Positions 47,940 to 59,198 of a stretch of 64,000 nucleotides of DNA are shown here, in pieces. The stretch is taken from contig JAULJL010000003.1 of the NCBI GenBank assembly GCA_030761205.1, positions 31,778,301-31,842,300 of the forward strand, given 5' to 3'. How positions within the stretch are numbered: position 1 is the first letter of the stretch; each line of letters starts with the position of its first letter. Below the pieces are notes generated by a model that saw nothing but the letters and a program-made list of their open reading frames with translations, was not told where the DNA came from and did not search any database. The position numbers were made by a program, and so were the translations under genes. This DNA comes from Fremontodendron californicum. Lineage: Eukaryota > Streptophyta > Magnoliopsida > Malvales > Malvaceae.

Positions 47940-50900
47940 TGTAGACACCTAATTTTGTCCGGACCACTAAAACAGGTATGTTTTCTTCCTAACTTGATGT
48001 TTCCGAGTGTAAAAAGATTTTTTCATCTTGCAGGTGGTACCCCGAGACTTAGTTTAAGAGGGCGAGTATAAAAAGTCAAACTTGAAAAAAGTCAACCCCA
48101 AAAAAGTCAACCCCAGAAAGTCAACTACTGAAAAAGTCAACCCACTTTCAAAATAAAAATTTTAAGTTCAATTGAAAAATGGCGAAAGAATTTTGATAAT
48201 CCGAGGTCTACATTGAAAGATATTGAGTTCGGAAGTTAGGATTTGGAGATTCAGTAGAAAAGAAACCCTAATCCGAGAAATTTGGGGAAAAGTGCTTAAA
48301 CGATCAAATTGGTCGAAATTGAAGATTCCAAATGAAAGATAAGCACTGACTACGGGTAATGGAGAAGCCTCTTGCAAGAAAAACCGAAAGAAAAGTCAAT
48401 CCGGGAGAAAACCGGAAATTAGGGTTTTCGGTGGATTTCGGTGAAATCGGGCAGAATTACAGAAATGGTCCGACTTGGTAAGACCAAAGCCCCAAATGGA
48501 TGAGGAATGGTTAAAAAGGGATAGCCCAAGGCTCGGCTTGAAGAAATCTAAAAATCAGACTTGTTTTGAGCAAAACCGGGTTTCGGAGGTAAAAGGGCAA
48601 AATTGGATAATTTGGGAAAAATAGCAAATGGACTCCGAAAATTCTGAAAATTTGCAAATCTCATTTTAAAATCATTTTAAAGAGATTGGCGAAAGAAAAT
48701 CTTGATTCGGAGTTCGTTTGCAAAATGGCCAAATCCCGAGCTCCTATGCAGTAATTCAAGCCGATAAATCCCGAAAAAATACCAAATGAGATCCAAAAAT
48801 TATGAAAACTTCCAGATCGCACTTTTAAATTATTTGGAAGAGATTGGTGAAGAAAAATCTTGATTTGGAGCTCGTTTAAAAAATGGTAAAATGTAGGGGC
48901 ATAAAAGGGCATTTTGGAAGACAAAATCCAAATAAATAGCAAACCGACTCGGATAATTTTGAAAACCTCCAGAACTCAATGTTTTATTATTTTGGAAGTA
49001 TTAAAAAAATAAAAATTGAATTGGAGTCCGTTTGATATTTATTTGCATCCGGGAGGCAAAACGGTCATTTCACCCAAGCAACCGAAAAGGGCTTCTTTGG
49101 GCCTTTAAAAAAATCAGACTTGGGCTGGAAAAAAGAAGTGCTGGCCTGACAAGGCCCAAAGGAAGGAGGAAGCTTCTGATTTTTTAATCAAATGGCTAAA
49201 AATTAAGAGTTAGTTAGAGATTCTCTTTGATCATGCCATGGTGATTAAGCCACATAGGCCAAGAGAGAGTGTCAACATTATTCTTGAACAGCTGTAATTT
49301 GGGACAGCTGATATGCTAATCTAAGGGTGATAATTTCATGATTTTTTCACCTTGAATTATTAGCCATTTGATGGAAAATTGGTTACAAAAAAATGACAAC
49401 ATCCTTGAGAATATAGGGGCATTCGGCCAGCATGAAAAGGGGGTTCAGATTTTTCATTTTTTTTGGCTGAGTTCTCTTAGTTTTTCTTGGTTTTTCTCTC
49501 TTTAGTTGAAGGCAAAAAGAAAAAGTTTAGAAAAGAAAGGAAAGTTTGAAGAGATAAAGCTTGAAATATTAGCTTCTTGAGGTTGCTCTTGAGCACCAAC
49601 TCTTGCACTTTCTTGATTTTTCATTCTTATTTTTGCTATTTTATTTACTATTTGGTGAGTTTCCTTTTTAAATAAATGTTTTTTATTGTTCTTCTTAAGT
49701 TCTTTCTTCATCTCTTTCTTAAATATATTTTTTACAATTTTTTTACAATATTCTCACCATGGCCGAATGGCCTACATTCTTTATTTAATGTTGCTGTTTT
49801 GGTTCATTTTATCATGTTGTTTATGTTATTTTCTTTGATCTTGATGTTTTAAATGCTATTCTACTTCATATACTTGAGTTATATTTTAATTTGGTTGCTT
49901 TGTTTGTTGCCATTTATGATTTAAATATCATGTTCTTGCATTTTTAATTTTCTGTTTTCATGATGTTTAAATTTGAGCATGTTTTAGATTTAGTATATCA
50001 AGTGTTTGTGAAAATGCTTGTGTGGTTTTTGCATGATTTGAGTTTTATATTTTAGTTGAGCATGTTTTAGATTTAGTATATTAAGTGTTTGTGAAAATGC
50101 TTGTGTGGTTTTTGCATGATTTGAGTTTTATATTTTAGTTGAGCATGTTAGTATATCAAGTATTTGTGAAAATTCCATGCTTGTTGGAGCTTGAGGCCAT
50201 TTGGCTACTCCATGCGTTTTGCATTGTGTGTTGCATTTTTTGCCATGTTAGTTGGTAGGTTTTTGCATTTGCATGACATTTGATTTAGTTTTGCATGCTT
50301 GTATACCAAGTGTTTGGGAAAATGCCATGTTTGCTAGTCACATAGGCCATTCGGCCACTCCTTGAATTTTTGCATTATATGTGCATTCTTGCCATGTTAG
50401 TTGATAGGTTAGCATTTGCATGATATTTGTTTGAGTTTTTGGTTTAAGCATGCTTTGTGTTTGTGAAAATTCCATGCATATTTTAGTTATTAAGTTTGGT
50501 TTATTTGTCATGCATGTTCATGCATTTTAGGTCTAGGTTGCATTAAATGCCATGCAAGTTCATTTAGGTCTAAGTCACTATATTGATGCCATGCATTTTT
50601 TCATGAAATTTAGGTTTAAGCTCATGCATTTCATGCACTATGTTTGCTGTATTTTTTCATGCATTTCATGTTCATGCCACTTGAATAATGACTTAGGCCA
50701 ATTAATGGTTCAAAGTCATGCTCTCTTGAGCACACTTGTGGAAAATTAAGTTTGTCAAATTGATTATTTTACCTTTGTGATTTTTTTTACTTAGCCAATT
50801 TTTATCTAACATTCAAAACGTCCTAGCTACTGTTTGTGAGCCATTTTGTGAGGCTTAAATATTTTTTCTTTGATTTTTAAATGATTTTATCAAAGGCAAA

Positions 50901-52780
50901 AATGTATTTTGGCAAAGCAGTCTTTTTCACCCAGTACTCGTACTTTCCCGATTTTTCTGGGAATTCCTCTTTGATCAAAAAATTAATCTGATTTTTTCCT
51001 GTGTATTTTTACATGTCTTGAGTCTCCAGTATTTTGTCTAGAATTTTTGGAATTTTTAAAAATAGGATAAAAAATCGTGGCTTAAAACTAGACACTGGAG
51101 TCAGAATTGAATTTAAAGAAAAATCATTTTTCTGTTTTGGTTAAGTTACTTAGATGGGGCTGATTAGGAAGGTTAGCTACTGACTTAGGGTAGTTTCTAA
51201 GCCTTTTTTAAACTCTAAAAATGATTTTTTTTTAAGTCTCGGGTTAAAGGTAGTCAAGTCCGGATTTTTAAACTTAGGAAATTAGAGCCATTTTAAAAAA
51301 ATTAGCCTAGTTTTTATTTTTTAATTCAAGCTTTTCAAAATTGTTTTCAAACAATCACAAAGCATTTTGGTTTTAGAATATTTAATTTGACATATTTTCC
51401 TAAGGTAGCCGAATATCTTTTTAGATATACGGATTTCCTCAATTAAAGGAAAAAATACAGTTTCATGCATTGCATTTTCCATATTCATGCATTTTATATA
51501 ATATGTGATTTTTGCTATGATAATTTCTATGATATTGTTATAATTTTGAGTTATGTTATATTGTTTATTATATGATTTGGAATATTTCATGATATCCTAT
51601 GCTTTTTATTTAATTATTTTTTTGTTGTTATATTATTTAGCATATACTATGTTCATGCATTATTATTTTCATTTTTATTTCCATGCATATTATATGATAG
51701 CATTATTTTATATTCCATGTCATTTGAATTATATGCCATATCATCCATATTTGCCATGTCATTTAAATTATGTCATTTCATATAGAATATATTATGTTAC
51801 CTAGGTTATTTTATTTCATATAGAATATATTATGTTACCTAGGTCATTTCACTTCATTTAGAATATATCATATGACTTAGGATATTGCATCTCATATAGA
51901 ACATATTATGCTACCTAGGACATTTCTTTTCATTTAGATTATGTCATATAACTTAGGACATTTCATTTCATTTAGAATATGCTAAGGCATTTAAATTATA
52001 TCATATCATTTAGGATGCATTATATTATTTAGATTTTGCTATGTCATTTTATTTATGTCATGCATATTCATATTCATATCTTTTAAAATGTTTTCAAAAG
52101 GATAATGATTTTTCAATAAAAATAAAGATATTCCCGAGTTAAAATAATTCATGAGTTCTCTACCGGGTTTGCTGGAGGAAATATCATCAATTATCATTAA
52201 TAAAGGAATATCTTTCTTTCAAAAAACGAGAATGATTCGGAAAGTTTTCCAAATTAATAAAAATTTCTATATTTTACCACGTTTGTTGGGGAATATAGGA
52301 AAATTTTGAATTTATAAATTCCGAATCATTTTAATTAAAAATGGAATTATTTTTTTAAAAAATTGGGAATTAACTTAAAATACTAAATTTAAAATCAACT
52401 TTTTTACCGAGATTTGAGATAACACACGATTAATAAGGTACCGTTTTATACGGGCATTGTGGGGGTGCTAATCCTTCCCCGCACGTACCGAGTCCCGAAC
52501 CCGTTTCTTTGATTTCTCTGGTTTAAACGCAGAATTGAAATTGGTTTTAAAAATGTTTTAATTAATTTTTAAAATATTTTATAAAATCGGTTTTAATAGG
52601 TGGCCGATCACACCAAGCTAAAAAAGATTGGTGGCGACTCCATGTCTTTTTTTAAGGTCATTTTCAAAACCTTAATTTTTCTAGAGGAATGAAGTCGACA
52701 TTTCCTCGATTTTTTTTAATGTCACGCTTAACGAATAATAAAATCTTGCGATGAGACTTGTTGTTTTTTAGGTTGCAACA
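47940..52780 (+). repeat. LTR4 of block A (4841 bp)
   Basis: TGTAGACACC...GGTTGCAACA, followed by the right-hand GTAAC duplication at 52781-52785. Confidence 0.93.
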
Positions 52781-52785
52781 GTAAC
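52781..52785. other. Target-site duplication GTAAC, right copy
   Basis: Matches 840-844. Confidence 0.93.
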
Positions 52786-53521
52786 AAATGTGGTTTTCTC
52801 CACCGGTGTCATCTTGATCTGATTGTATCCTGAGAACCCGTCCATGAAAGAAAATAAAGAACTTTTCGCCGTATTATCCACCAGAGTATCAATGTGGGGC
52901 AAAGCGAAATTATTTTTAGGACTGGCCTTGTTCAAATCTCGGTAATCAACGCACATCTGCACCTTGCCATCCTTCTTTGGTACTGGAACAATATTTGCCA
53001 CCCATTCTGGATATTTTGCCACCTCTAGGAATCCAGCATCAAATTGCTTCTTCACCTCCTCTTTTATGTTTAACAGCATGTCTGGCCTCATTCTTCTCAA
53101 CTTTTGCTGAATTGGCTTGCATTTTGGCCTTAAAGGGAGCTTATGAACCACAATATCCAGATCCAACCCTGGCATGTCCTAGTAAGACCATGCAAATACA
53201 TCCACATACTCCTAGAGCAAAGTTATCAATTCACCTTTTATTGATGGTGACAATGAAGTTCCAATTTTGACTTCTTTTATCTCTTCACCATTTCCCAGAT
53301 TTATCGTTTTCAATAATTCCTTATGAGGAAGTACTTGCTTCTCCTCTTGTTCTATTTTCCTCAATAATTCCTTATGAAGATTTATCGTTTTGACTTCTTG
53401 TTCTATTGACCATAATCCTCAGTATCTTCATTAGCCTCAAAATCACCCGTGCAAATGGGTCTTTGAAAATCAATTTCAGAATTACTGACATCAGGGTCCT
53501 CATATTCCGCATCCGCACACC
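52781..53521 (-). pseudogene. pol: Ogre-like RT, N-terminal half, of split element H
   Basis: On the minus strand this is exon 2 of an Ogre-like pol. It starts with CADAEYEDPDVSNSEIDF after the intron and runs through MPGLDLDIVVHKLPL and VPVPKKDGKVQMCVDYRDLN to FVTV, where block A is inserted. A local rearrangement near 53290-53420 repeats and reshuffles the AATTCCTTATGA-containing segment. The gene resumes at 844 on the minus strand. Confidence 0.9.
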
Positions 53522-53728
53522 TGTAAATAGGTGGAGAAGAAACAATATAGAAAAATATATAATGAAAACAAAATAAATAACAAAAATGAAAGAATATGGA
53601 CACATCAATATGGATAATGCATTGTGCTTGTTATTTATTGAATGAAAATGTTTAAAAAGCCCATTACAGAAAAAACTCTTAATATCTATGGGTAAATATA
53701 ATTAAGATTACTTTTTAAAAACTATTAC
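53522..53728 (-). other. Ogre-type intron of element H
   Basis: Minus strand: donor CCAAA|GTAATA, acceptor TTTACAG|GTGTGCGG. This copy best shows the intact acceptor. Joining the ends keeps the reading frame. Confidence 0.8.
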
Positions 53729-55451
53729 TTTGGAATAGTCGCACTCCAGTTGGTTAGTCTATATCCTGGTGGACAAGGTCGCACAATCCAATTAGCATTC
53801 TCTCTTTCAATTCTGTCTTTCTCAGTCGTGCGAATCTCCATATCATACATCTGCTCATCCCTATTCACCTGGAATCTCTCGAAAGCTTGCTCTATCATTA
53901 CGAGCACATCATCAGAATCCTTTTCTCCGAACAGAGAACCGGCTGAGCGAAAGCTGTGAAGGATAGGTAGGAATGTCATAGGTTCCCATTCAATATCCAT
54001 ACCCGTAAGACGGGCCATCCTCCTTTGTCGGTTCCTTTCAACTTGTTTCCTTTTCTCATGGGCCTTTGGAAGATATCCTAGGCCAAAACGGTCTTTCTTT
54101 CCTTGTACTTCCATTGCTCGAGCCATCCCCTGAAGATATTTCCCGAGAACTTTTCCAGCCCTGCAGCCTTTTCCCACGGTAGTTCTTATCCCCAACCTTG
54201 TGTTCTTGGACAGCCTCGGTTTCGGAATTTTCCATCCTTCAGCGACGAAAACTGCATTTACGAATTCCAAAGACCGAAAAGAACACTCTACGGCCTCTTC
54301 ATTGGGCTCCACATAAGGAGATTCAATAGATGCGGAGGCTATTATGTCTTCCTCCCCTGATACTGTGATCAACCGGCCCTCCATCACAAATTTTAGTTTT
54401 TGGTGAAGAGACGAGGGTACAGCCCCAGCTGAATGTATCCACGGCCTTCTGAACAAGCAGTTATAAAATGGATTAATATCCATGACCTGGAAATTCACTG
54501 TATAAATGCACGGGCCTATCTCCAGAGAAACTTCAATGGTTCCCATAACCTCTCTCCTTGTTCCATCAAAAGCTCTGACCATCGTGCAACTTGGTATCAT
54601 ATAGGATATATCCACTGGCAATTTGGATAAGGTTGCTAAAGGCATCATATTTATTGAAGAACCATTATCCAAAAGGGCCCTCGGTAATATGTGCCCCTTA
54701 CAAGTGGTAGTTATATGGAGAGCTTTCGTTGATCCAATACCGTTGGGTGGTATCTCCTCATAGCTGAAAAATATGTAGTCATCTGCTACAATGTTTCCCA
54801 CCAACCTATCCAGCTTTTCCACTGATATATTATTAGCCACATATGCCCGATTCAATACTTTTAACAGGGCATTTCTGTGTGGTTCTGAATTCAAAAGCAT
54901 GGATAAGATCGATATCCTAGCTGGTTGACGTTGCAGTTGTTCAACCACGCTATACTCACTATGCTTTATAAATTTCAAGAACTCACAGGCTTCCTTCTCA
55001 CATACTGGTTCTTTCATTCTGTTAACCGGGGCTGATCCCCTCTCTCTTTCTTTTGACAAATCCATCTCAATATGGATTGGCTCGACTACCTTCTTCCCTT
55101 TATCTGTTCCTCTTTCTTTCCCTACTAATCCCTGTTCAGCGGCCTCCGGAGCATAACACCTCCCGCTTCGGGTTAAATGCCCCACACCTGTAATATCCTG
55201 CTGGCTTGAAGACCCAGGCATAACCATGCTGCAGTCATATTTCCATGGTGTAGCCTTGTTTTCCTTCTATAGAAAGGAAACAGGTAGATCAATGATTAAT
55301 TTGGGCACATTTTCTTGAATGACTGGCATAACTTTTTCCTCCGGTTCATCATAATAAATGATCAAGGGTCTTCCTATCCCATAGCCACCTGCATTTTCAA
55401 TGACTTCTATTTCCCCCTCTATCTCTTCGTAGAATTGGGCTACCCCACTAT
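53729..55451 (-). pseudogene. gag-pro: Ogre-like gag-protease C-terminal part of element H
   Basis: Minus strand. An open stretch of 500 codons (55227 down to 53725) covers the region before protease, the protease (LLDNGSS near 54660; here MMPLATL follows) and the G-patch-like part (RFGLGYLPK, near 54080). It is longer than in the two plus-strand copies because position 53870 has CAG where they have TAG. Upstream of 55227 the frame is disturbed near 55270. The gene is cut at 55451/55452 by insertion of element C; the rest of gag lies beyond the window. The end of exon 1 carries a small deletion (SATIPK instead of the longer form). Confidence 0.88.
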
Positions 55452-55782
55452 TGATAACTCGTACAATTATATAGTTTTTAGTTATGTTTTATTATTGTTT
55501 TGTGTCAAATACGAGTTATTATTGTTTAGTCTAATTGTGTTTATGATCTTTTATATTTTTATGTAATTTGGTGTTTTTCACAAGTTTCTTTGAGTGATTT
55601 CAGATTACTAGAATTAAGGGCAAATCCAGTTCAGTTCCAGTTCCGACACCTTTTGCCATATCAGCTATATCTGGAGTTTCACTGAAGCAATAAGGCTGAA
55701 ATTTGTAGCCGTGCAAAGCTAAGAGGCATATCTATCTTTTTCATGTTTTACACTTCTTGAAACGGAGTCGTTTTCCCTAGCG

Positions 55783-56168
55783 AAATCGACCATCAAGTTG
55801 GCTGATGTGCAATGACGTCTGTGCTGACCTGTTTTCGTATTTTGCCCATATCTGCTTATCCACATCAGCAAATGAGCTGATTCCAATGGCTATGGATCCG
55901 TAACTGATACGGGAACCTTTGTCTAGAACACCATATTATCAGATCAGGCCTCTAATATTGACGAAATCGACCATCAAGTTGGCTGATGTGCAATGACGTC
56001 TGTGCTGACCTGTTTTCGTATTTCGCCCATATCTGCTTATCCACATCATCAAATGAGCTGATTCCAACGGCTATGGATCCGTAACGGATAGGGGAACCTT
56101 TTTCTAGAAGACCATGTGATCAGATCAGGCCTCCAACATTGACGAAATCGACCATCAAGTTGGCTGAT
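55783..56168 (+). promoter_or_regulatory. U3 tandem module, period 181 bp, with AAATCGACCATCAAG and TGACGTCT
   Basis: The module AAATCGACCATCAAG starts at 55783, 55964 and 56145, exactly 181 bp apart. TGACGTCT follows the first two (55813-55820 and 55994-56001). TGACGT is the core bound by TGA-type bZIP factors. Repeated in the 3' LTR at 63086, 63267 and 63448. Element B has the TGACGTCT once. Confidence 0.65.
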
Positions 56169-56279
56169 CAAAATTGTCATACAATATGACGAAAATTGTT
56201 AGAAAAATTCACCCACCTATTATACCTACCTTTGAAATTTGTAAAGCTTGTCTCTTGTCATTTAGCCCTCCAAAATGTG

Positions 56280-56287
56280 TATAAATA
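56280..56287 (+). promoter_or_regulatory. TATA box of the element C 5' LTR
   Basis: TATAAATA then GAGGGCCTTGGATGA, in the same context as in element B. Confidence 0.75.
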
Positions 56288-57184
56288 GAGGGCCTTGGAT
56301 GATTGTAGAGGATCATATTGTACATAGGTAGGATATTAGCCATTTTAATAAAATTCTCTAAGTTTTCTTCTTCTTTCTTTTCTCTAGTTTTCTTTCTTTT
56401 CTCTAGTTTTCTTTTTCTTTAGAGAGAGCAAGAGGTTGGATAATTAATATTCTTCCTCTTCTTCTTTCTTTCTTTTATTTTCTTCTTAGATTTTCTTTAA
56501 TTTTATGTTTATGTTTATAATGCCTATGCTAGGCTAAACTTCTATTTGGTTAAGGGTGATTTCAAAGCCCTAGACATGTTTTGTGATTGATTTTCAGATT
56601 CTATCTATCATTAATTTTCTATCAAAGTTGCTTATGTTCTTCTACAAGAATTGTTCATGATGTTGTCTAGATTTATTTAGGTGTACAACTAGATAGATCT
56701 TGATAATTATCTATTGCTAGTTTAGGAGTCTTGATCCGTGTAATTGTCTTGATTTCCTATTCATAAGTGGCAATTTGTGATTAATGATTATGGTCAAGTT
56801 TTCAATAATTGCAAAGTGGAACATAACCTAAGTTGAACAATCCGAGCTTATGTGTTTGTTGCTTAGATCAACCTATCTTTCTCATCATAAAGCTGCCATT
56901 AAATTGAATTTAGAGAGCTTATTCTAGGTTGTTTAATGGTTAGAGATTAAATAGAGAGCTTGTTCTATTTAACGACAAACTAAGGAAAGATTGGGGTAAC
57001 AGAGCTTGTTGTTATCTACGGTTGTTAACTTTGATAGTTGGTTGATATTGATAGATCTGAAATTGATTCTTAATGATGTCTAGTGGTGGAGAATGAAACC
57101 TTAACCATATTTTTCATATTTGATTCTTCTTACTTATTTGTTTTCTTACTTTTAGTTTGCTTATTTTTTATATTTATTTTTATT

Positions 57185-57378
57185 GGCTGGTTATACCGCC
57201 TAATTTGTATATTAACTTTGTTTTATTTTTATTGGCTGGTTATACCGCCTAATTTGTATATTAACTTTGTTTTATTTTTATTGGCTGGTTATACCGCCTA
57301 ATTTAGTATATATATTTTTATTGGCTGGTTATACCGCCTAATTTAGTATATATATTTTTATTGGCTGGTTATACCGCC
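57185..57378 (+). repeat. Five copies of the bulged-hairpin motif GGCTGGTTATACCGCC
   Basis: Copies at 57185-57200, 57234-57249, 57283-57298, 57323-57338 and 57363-57378, spaced 40-49 bp. All copies of the 16-mer are identical, while linkers vary in length and sequence. Confidence 0.85.
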
Positions 57379-57591
57379 TTGCATCTTATTCTTATTATTT
57401 ACTTTAGTTTAAATCTGGCTTCAAAAACCCCTTTTCTTTTATTGTTTTCTTTGAACGTAAGTTATAAACTATTAACTTATAAACTAAAACCCAATCCCTG
57501 AGGACTCGACCCTTGCTAACTACTATACTTACAATTGGTCTTTTTAGTGCAAGGTTAAATAAGATACACTCTTTTGGGTGAATCAAATTTT

Positions 57592-57609
57592 TGGCGCCGT
57601 TGCCGGGGA
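57592..57609 (+). other. Primer binding site of element C
   Basis: TGGCGCCGTTGCCGGGGA, identical to that of element B, six bases after the LTR end. Confidence 0.92.
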
Positions 57610-57723
57610 TTGCTTTCTTTAGTTTATTTGTTACTTGGTTTATTCTTATTTTCAGTTCTAATTAGTTTTACTTTCTTGTACATACAAGTTTTTCTTTTCA
57701 AATTAAAAAAAAAAAAAAAAACG

Positions 57724-58815
57724 ATGGAATTGAGCAATCTAACACTTGAAGAGTTGGTGGCATACATGAACATGGAAAATCAACAAGCCAATCTCACCTA
57801 CCCAGTTCAACAATTGGCCATGGGAGGATGTCAAGGCCATCAAGTGTTCCAAGACCAACAGTATGATCATTACTCAAACACTTACCATGAGGGATGGTGG
57901 GATCATACTAATTATGGCTACTCAGAAAATTACCAAGAAGTAGATCCTTATGCCAATTACACTCATCCATCTAGATTTAATCAATCATGGTCTCAAGAAC
58001 CAGATCTTTTTCAGCCACTACATATGACTCAAAACTCAGGTACTTCTTTAGAAGATCTTGTCGATTCTCTTGTTACTAATACTTTGCAATTTCAACAGGA
58101 AACAAGGGCAAGTATCCAGAGTTTGGAAAGGCAAATGAGCCTATTGGCTAGTAGTATGGTGGTATGGGTAGCACAAAGATCTGAAGAACTCCCTTCCCAA
58201 ACGATGATTAACCCAAAGGAGAATGCTACTATTGTGACCTTGAGGAATGAGGAACAAGATGAGGATGAGACAAAATTAGAGATGAATTCTATTCTTGAGG
58301 ATAATGAAGCCAATGATCCAAATAAGAGTATTTCAGCACCTGAGGTAACGTTTGAGATTCCAATTTTTACTAATGTTTCTTCTCCACCTTTTCCTAGTAG
58401 ATTCGCAAAGTTCAAAGAGGATGAACATGAACAAGACACGCTGGAAACCTTAAATAGTTTGTTTATGGATGTCATTCAACAAGTACCAAAAGATGCACCA
58501 TTCCTCGATGAGATATGCACCACCAAGGATGATGGAATAATACTTGTAATGGAGAATGCATCCATTGTTGTGCAAAGAAAGCTTCCTCTCAAACGCATAA
58601 ATTTGGGAAATTTCATGTATGAGCCTGAAAGCCTAAAAAGCCAAGAAGGGGTGTTGGTTAGATTCAAAACACTAACTCAAGTGTTAATTGGGAAGGCAAC
58701 CCAATTAAAGATGAAATTGCCAACCTTCCATATTCAGATTTGCTTTCTCTTTCTTTTCCTTTTTCTTTTATTATTTTTATTGTTTTTATTTTTATTTCTT
58801 ATGTTTCTTTGTTAA
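57724..58815 (+). CDS. gag: Gag-derived ORF of element C (363 aa)
   Basis: The start is chosen at ATG 57724 (MELSNLTLEEL), the first Met after an A-run in the leader; upstream open frame crosses the primer site and is not coding. The N-terminal half is Gln/Tyr/Asn-rich. A weak coiled coil lies around residues 115-145 (SLERQMSLLAS). The segment SPPFPSRFAKFKEDEHEQD, followed by VIQQVPKDAPFLDEICTTKDD, matches the region just before the protease in Athila polyproteins (compare IPLLDAIKQVPSYAKFLKDMC in element B). No zinc knuckle, protease or polymerase remains. The last 28 codons run through a T-rich tract and give a Phe/Leu-only hydrophobic tail, possibly a read-through artefact. Probably a structural remnant helping packaging, if expressed. 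Confidence 0.75.
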   Translation: MELSNLTLEELVAYMNMENQQANLTYPVQQLAMGGCQGHQVFQDQQYDHYSNTYHEGWWDHTNYGYSENYQEVDPYANYTHPSRFNQSWSQEPDLFQPLHMTQNSGTSLEDLVDSLVTNTLQFQQETRASIQSLERQMSLLASSMVVWVAQRSEELPSQTMINPKENATIVTLRNEEQDEDETKLEMNSILEDNEANDPNKSISAPEVTFEIPIFTNVSSPPFPSRFAKFKEDEHEQDTLETLNSLFMDVIQQVPKDAPFLDEICTTKDDGIILVMENASIVVQRKLPLKRINLGNFMYEPESLKSQEGVLVRFKTLTQVLIGKATQLKMKLPTFHIQICFLFLFLFLLLFLLFLFLFLMFLC

Positions 58816-59198
58816 TTGTGTTTACTGTTTTTAAGTTCATTTAAGCTGCATAAGTTTCTTTTGTTTAATAGTTCTTTTCTCTTACATATAATTCTTGCAT
58901 TGGGGGATAATAGCATTACATTAATGACAATGTAAGAATTATGTGTGGGGGGAAGAATTTAGGATTTTATTTAGAGTGTTTTGTTTTTGAGTCTTTTTAT
59001 GTTGTTTTTCTTTCTGATCCTTGTTTTGAAAATAACTAGATGTAAATATAATTTTTATTTTTTTTGACCCCGGTTAAATGGCGGATAACGGTACTCCGTG
59101 ATTATTTAAGTCGGTTCCATCAGCTACCCACAAAACTGATATTGTATATAAATTTCTCTTCCAATTTCTCTTTCATTTTTTTTCATTTTTTTTTCAGG
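58816..59198 (+). other. Spacer between gag-derived ORF and cargo genes, with hairpin and G-run
   Basis: Contains a stem-loop TTACATT / AATGTAA (58916-58935), then TGTGGGGGG. From about 59000 it is homologous to element B from about 21888, including the last codons of B's polyprotein ORF, which are out of context here. A short MADNGTP upstream ORF lies in both elements. Confidence 0.65.
59170..59198 (+). promoter_or_regulatory. Splice-acceptor-like site before the cargo ORF in C
   Basis: A long pyrimidine tract ends TTTTTTCAG|G (AG at 59196-59197), two bases before ATG 59199. A better acceptor match than in element B. The donor is unknown. Confidence 0.5.

Larger units (their letters stand above)
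845..52780 (+). mobile_element. Composite Ogre/Tat-type LTR retrotransposon block A (LTR-int-LTR-int-LTR)
   Basis: The block begins with TGTAGACACC and ends with GGTTGCAACA, with GTAAC on both sides. It holds four LTR copies (three full length, one truncated) and two internal regions, so it is not a simple insertion. The outer LTRs share one duplication, which points to one original insertion later expanded by unequal recombination (or template switching) and then partly deleted around 29496. The Tat/Ogre assignment rests on the 4.8-kb LTRs, the extra ORF upstream of gag, the intron between protease and RT, and the archaeal-type RNase H after the usual RNase H. Element B is inserted in internal region 1. 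All coding regions are broken. Confidence 0.88.
55452..57585 (+). repeat. 5' LTR of element C (2134 bp)
   Basis: TGATAACTCG...GGTGAATCA. The first about 950 bp are homologous to the element B LTR; the remainder is not, so it is a chimeric LTR. U3 has a 181-bp tandem duplication, a TATA box at 56280, and five bulged-hairpin copies near the 3' end. Confidence 0.93.

Noticed and set aside
57083..57301. 72-aa hydrophobic ORF in the element C LTR
   Set aside because: Made of the hairpin repeat and T-rich linkers; it lies inside an LTR and varies with repeat number.
59064..59198. 45-residue N-terminal extension of the cysteine-rich protein in C
   Set aside because: It has no ATG in frame before 59199 and is not shared as an ATG-started frame with element B.
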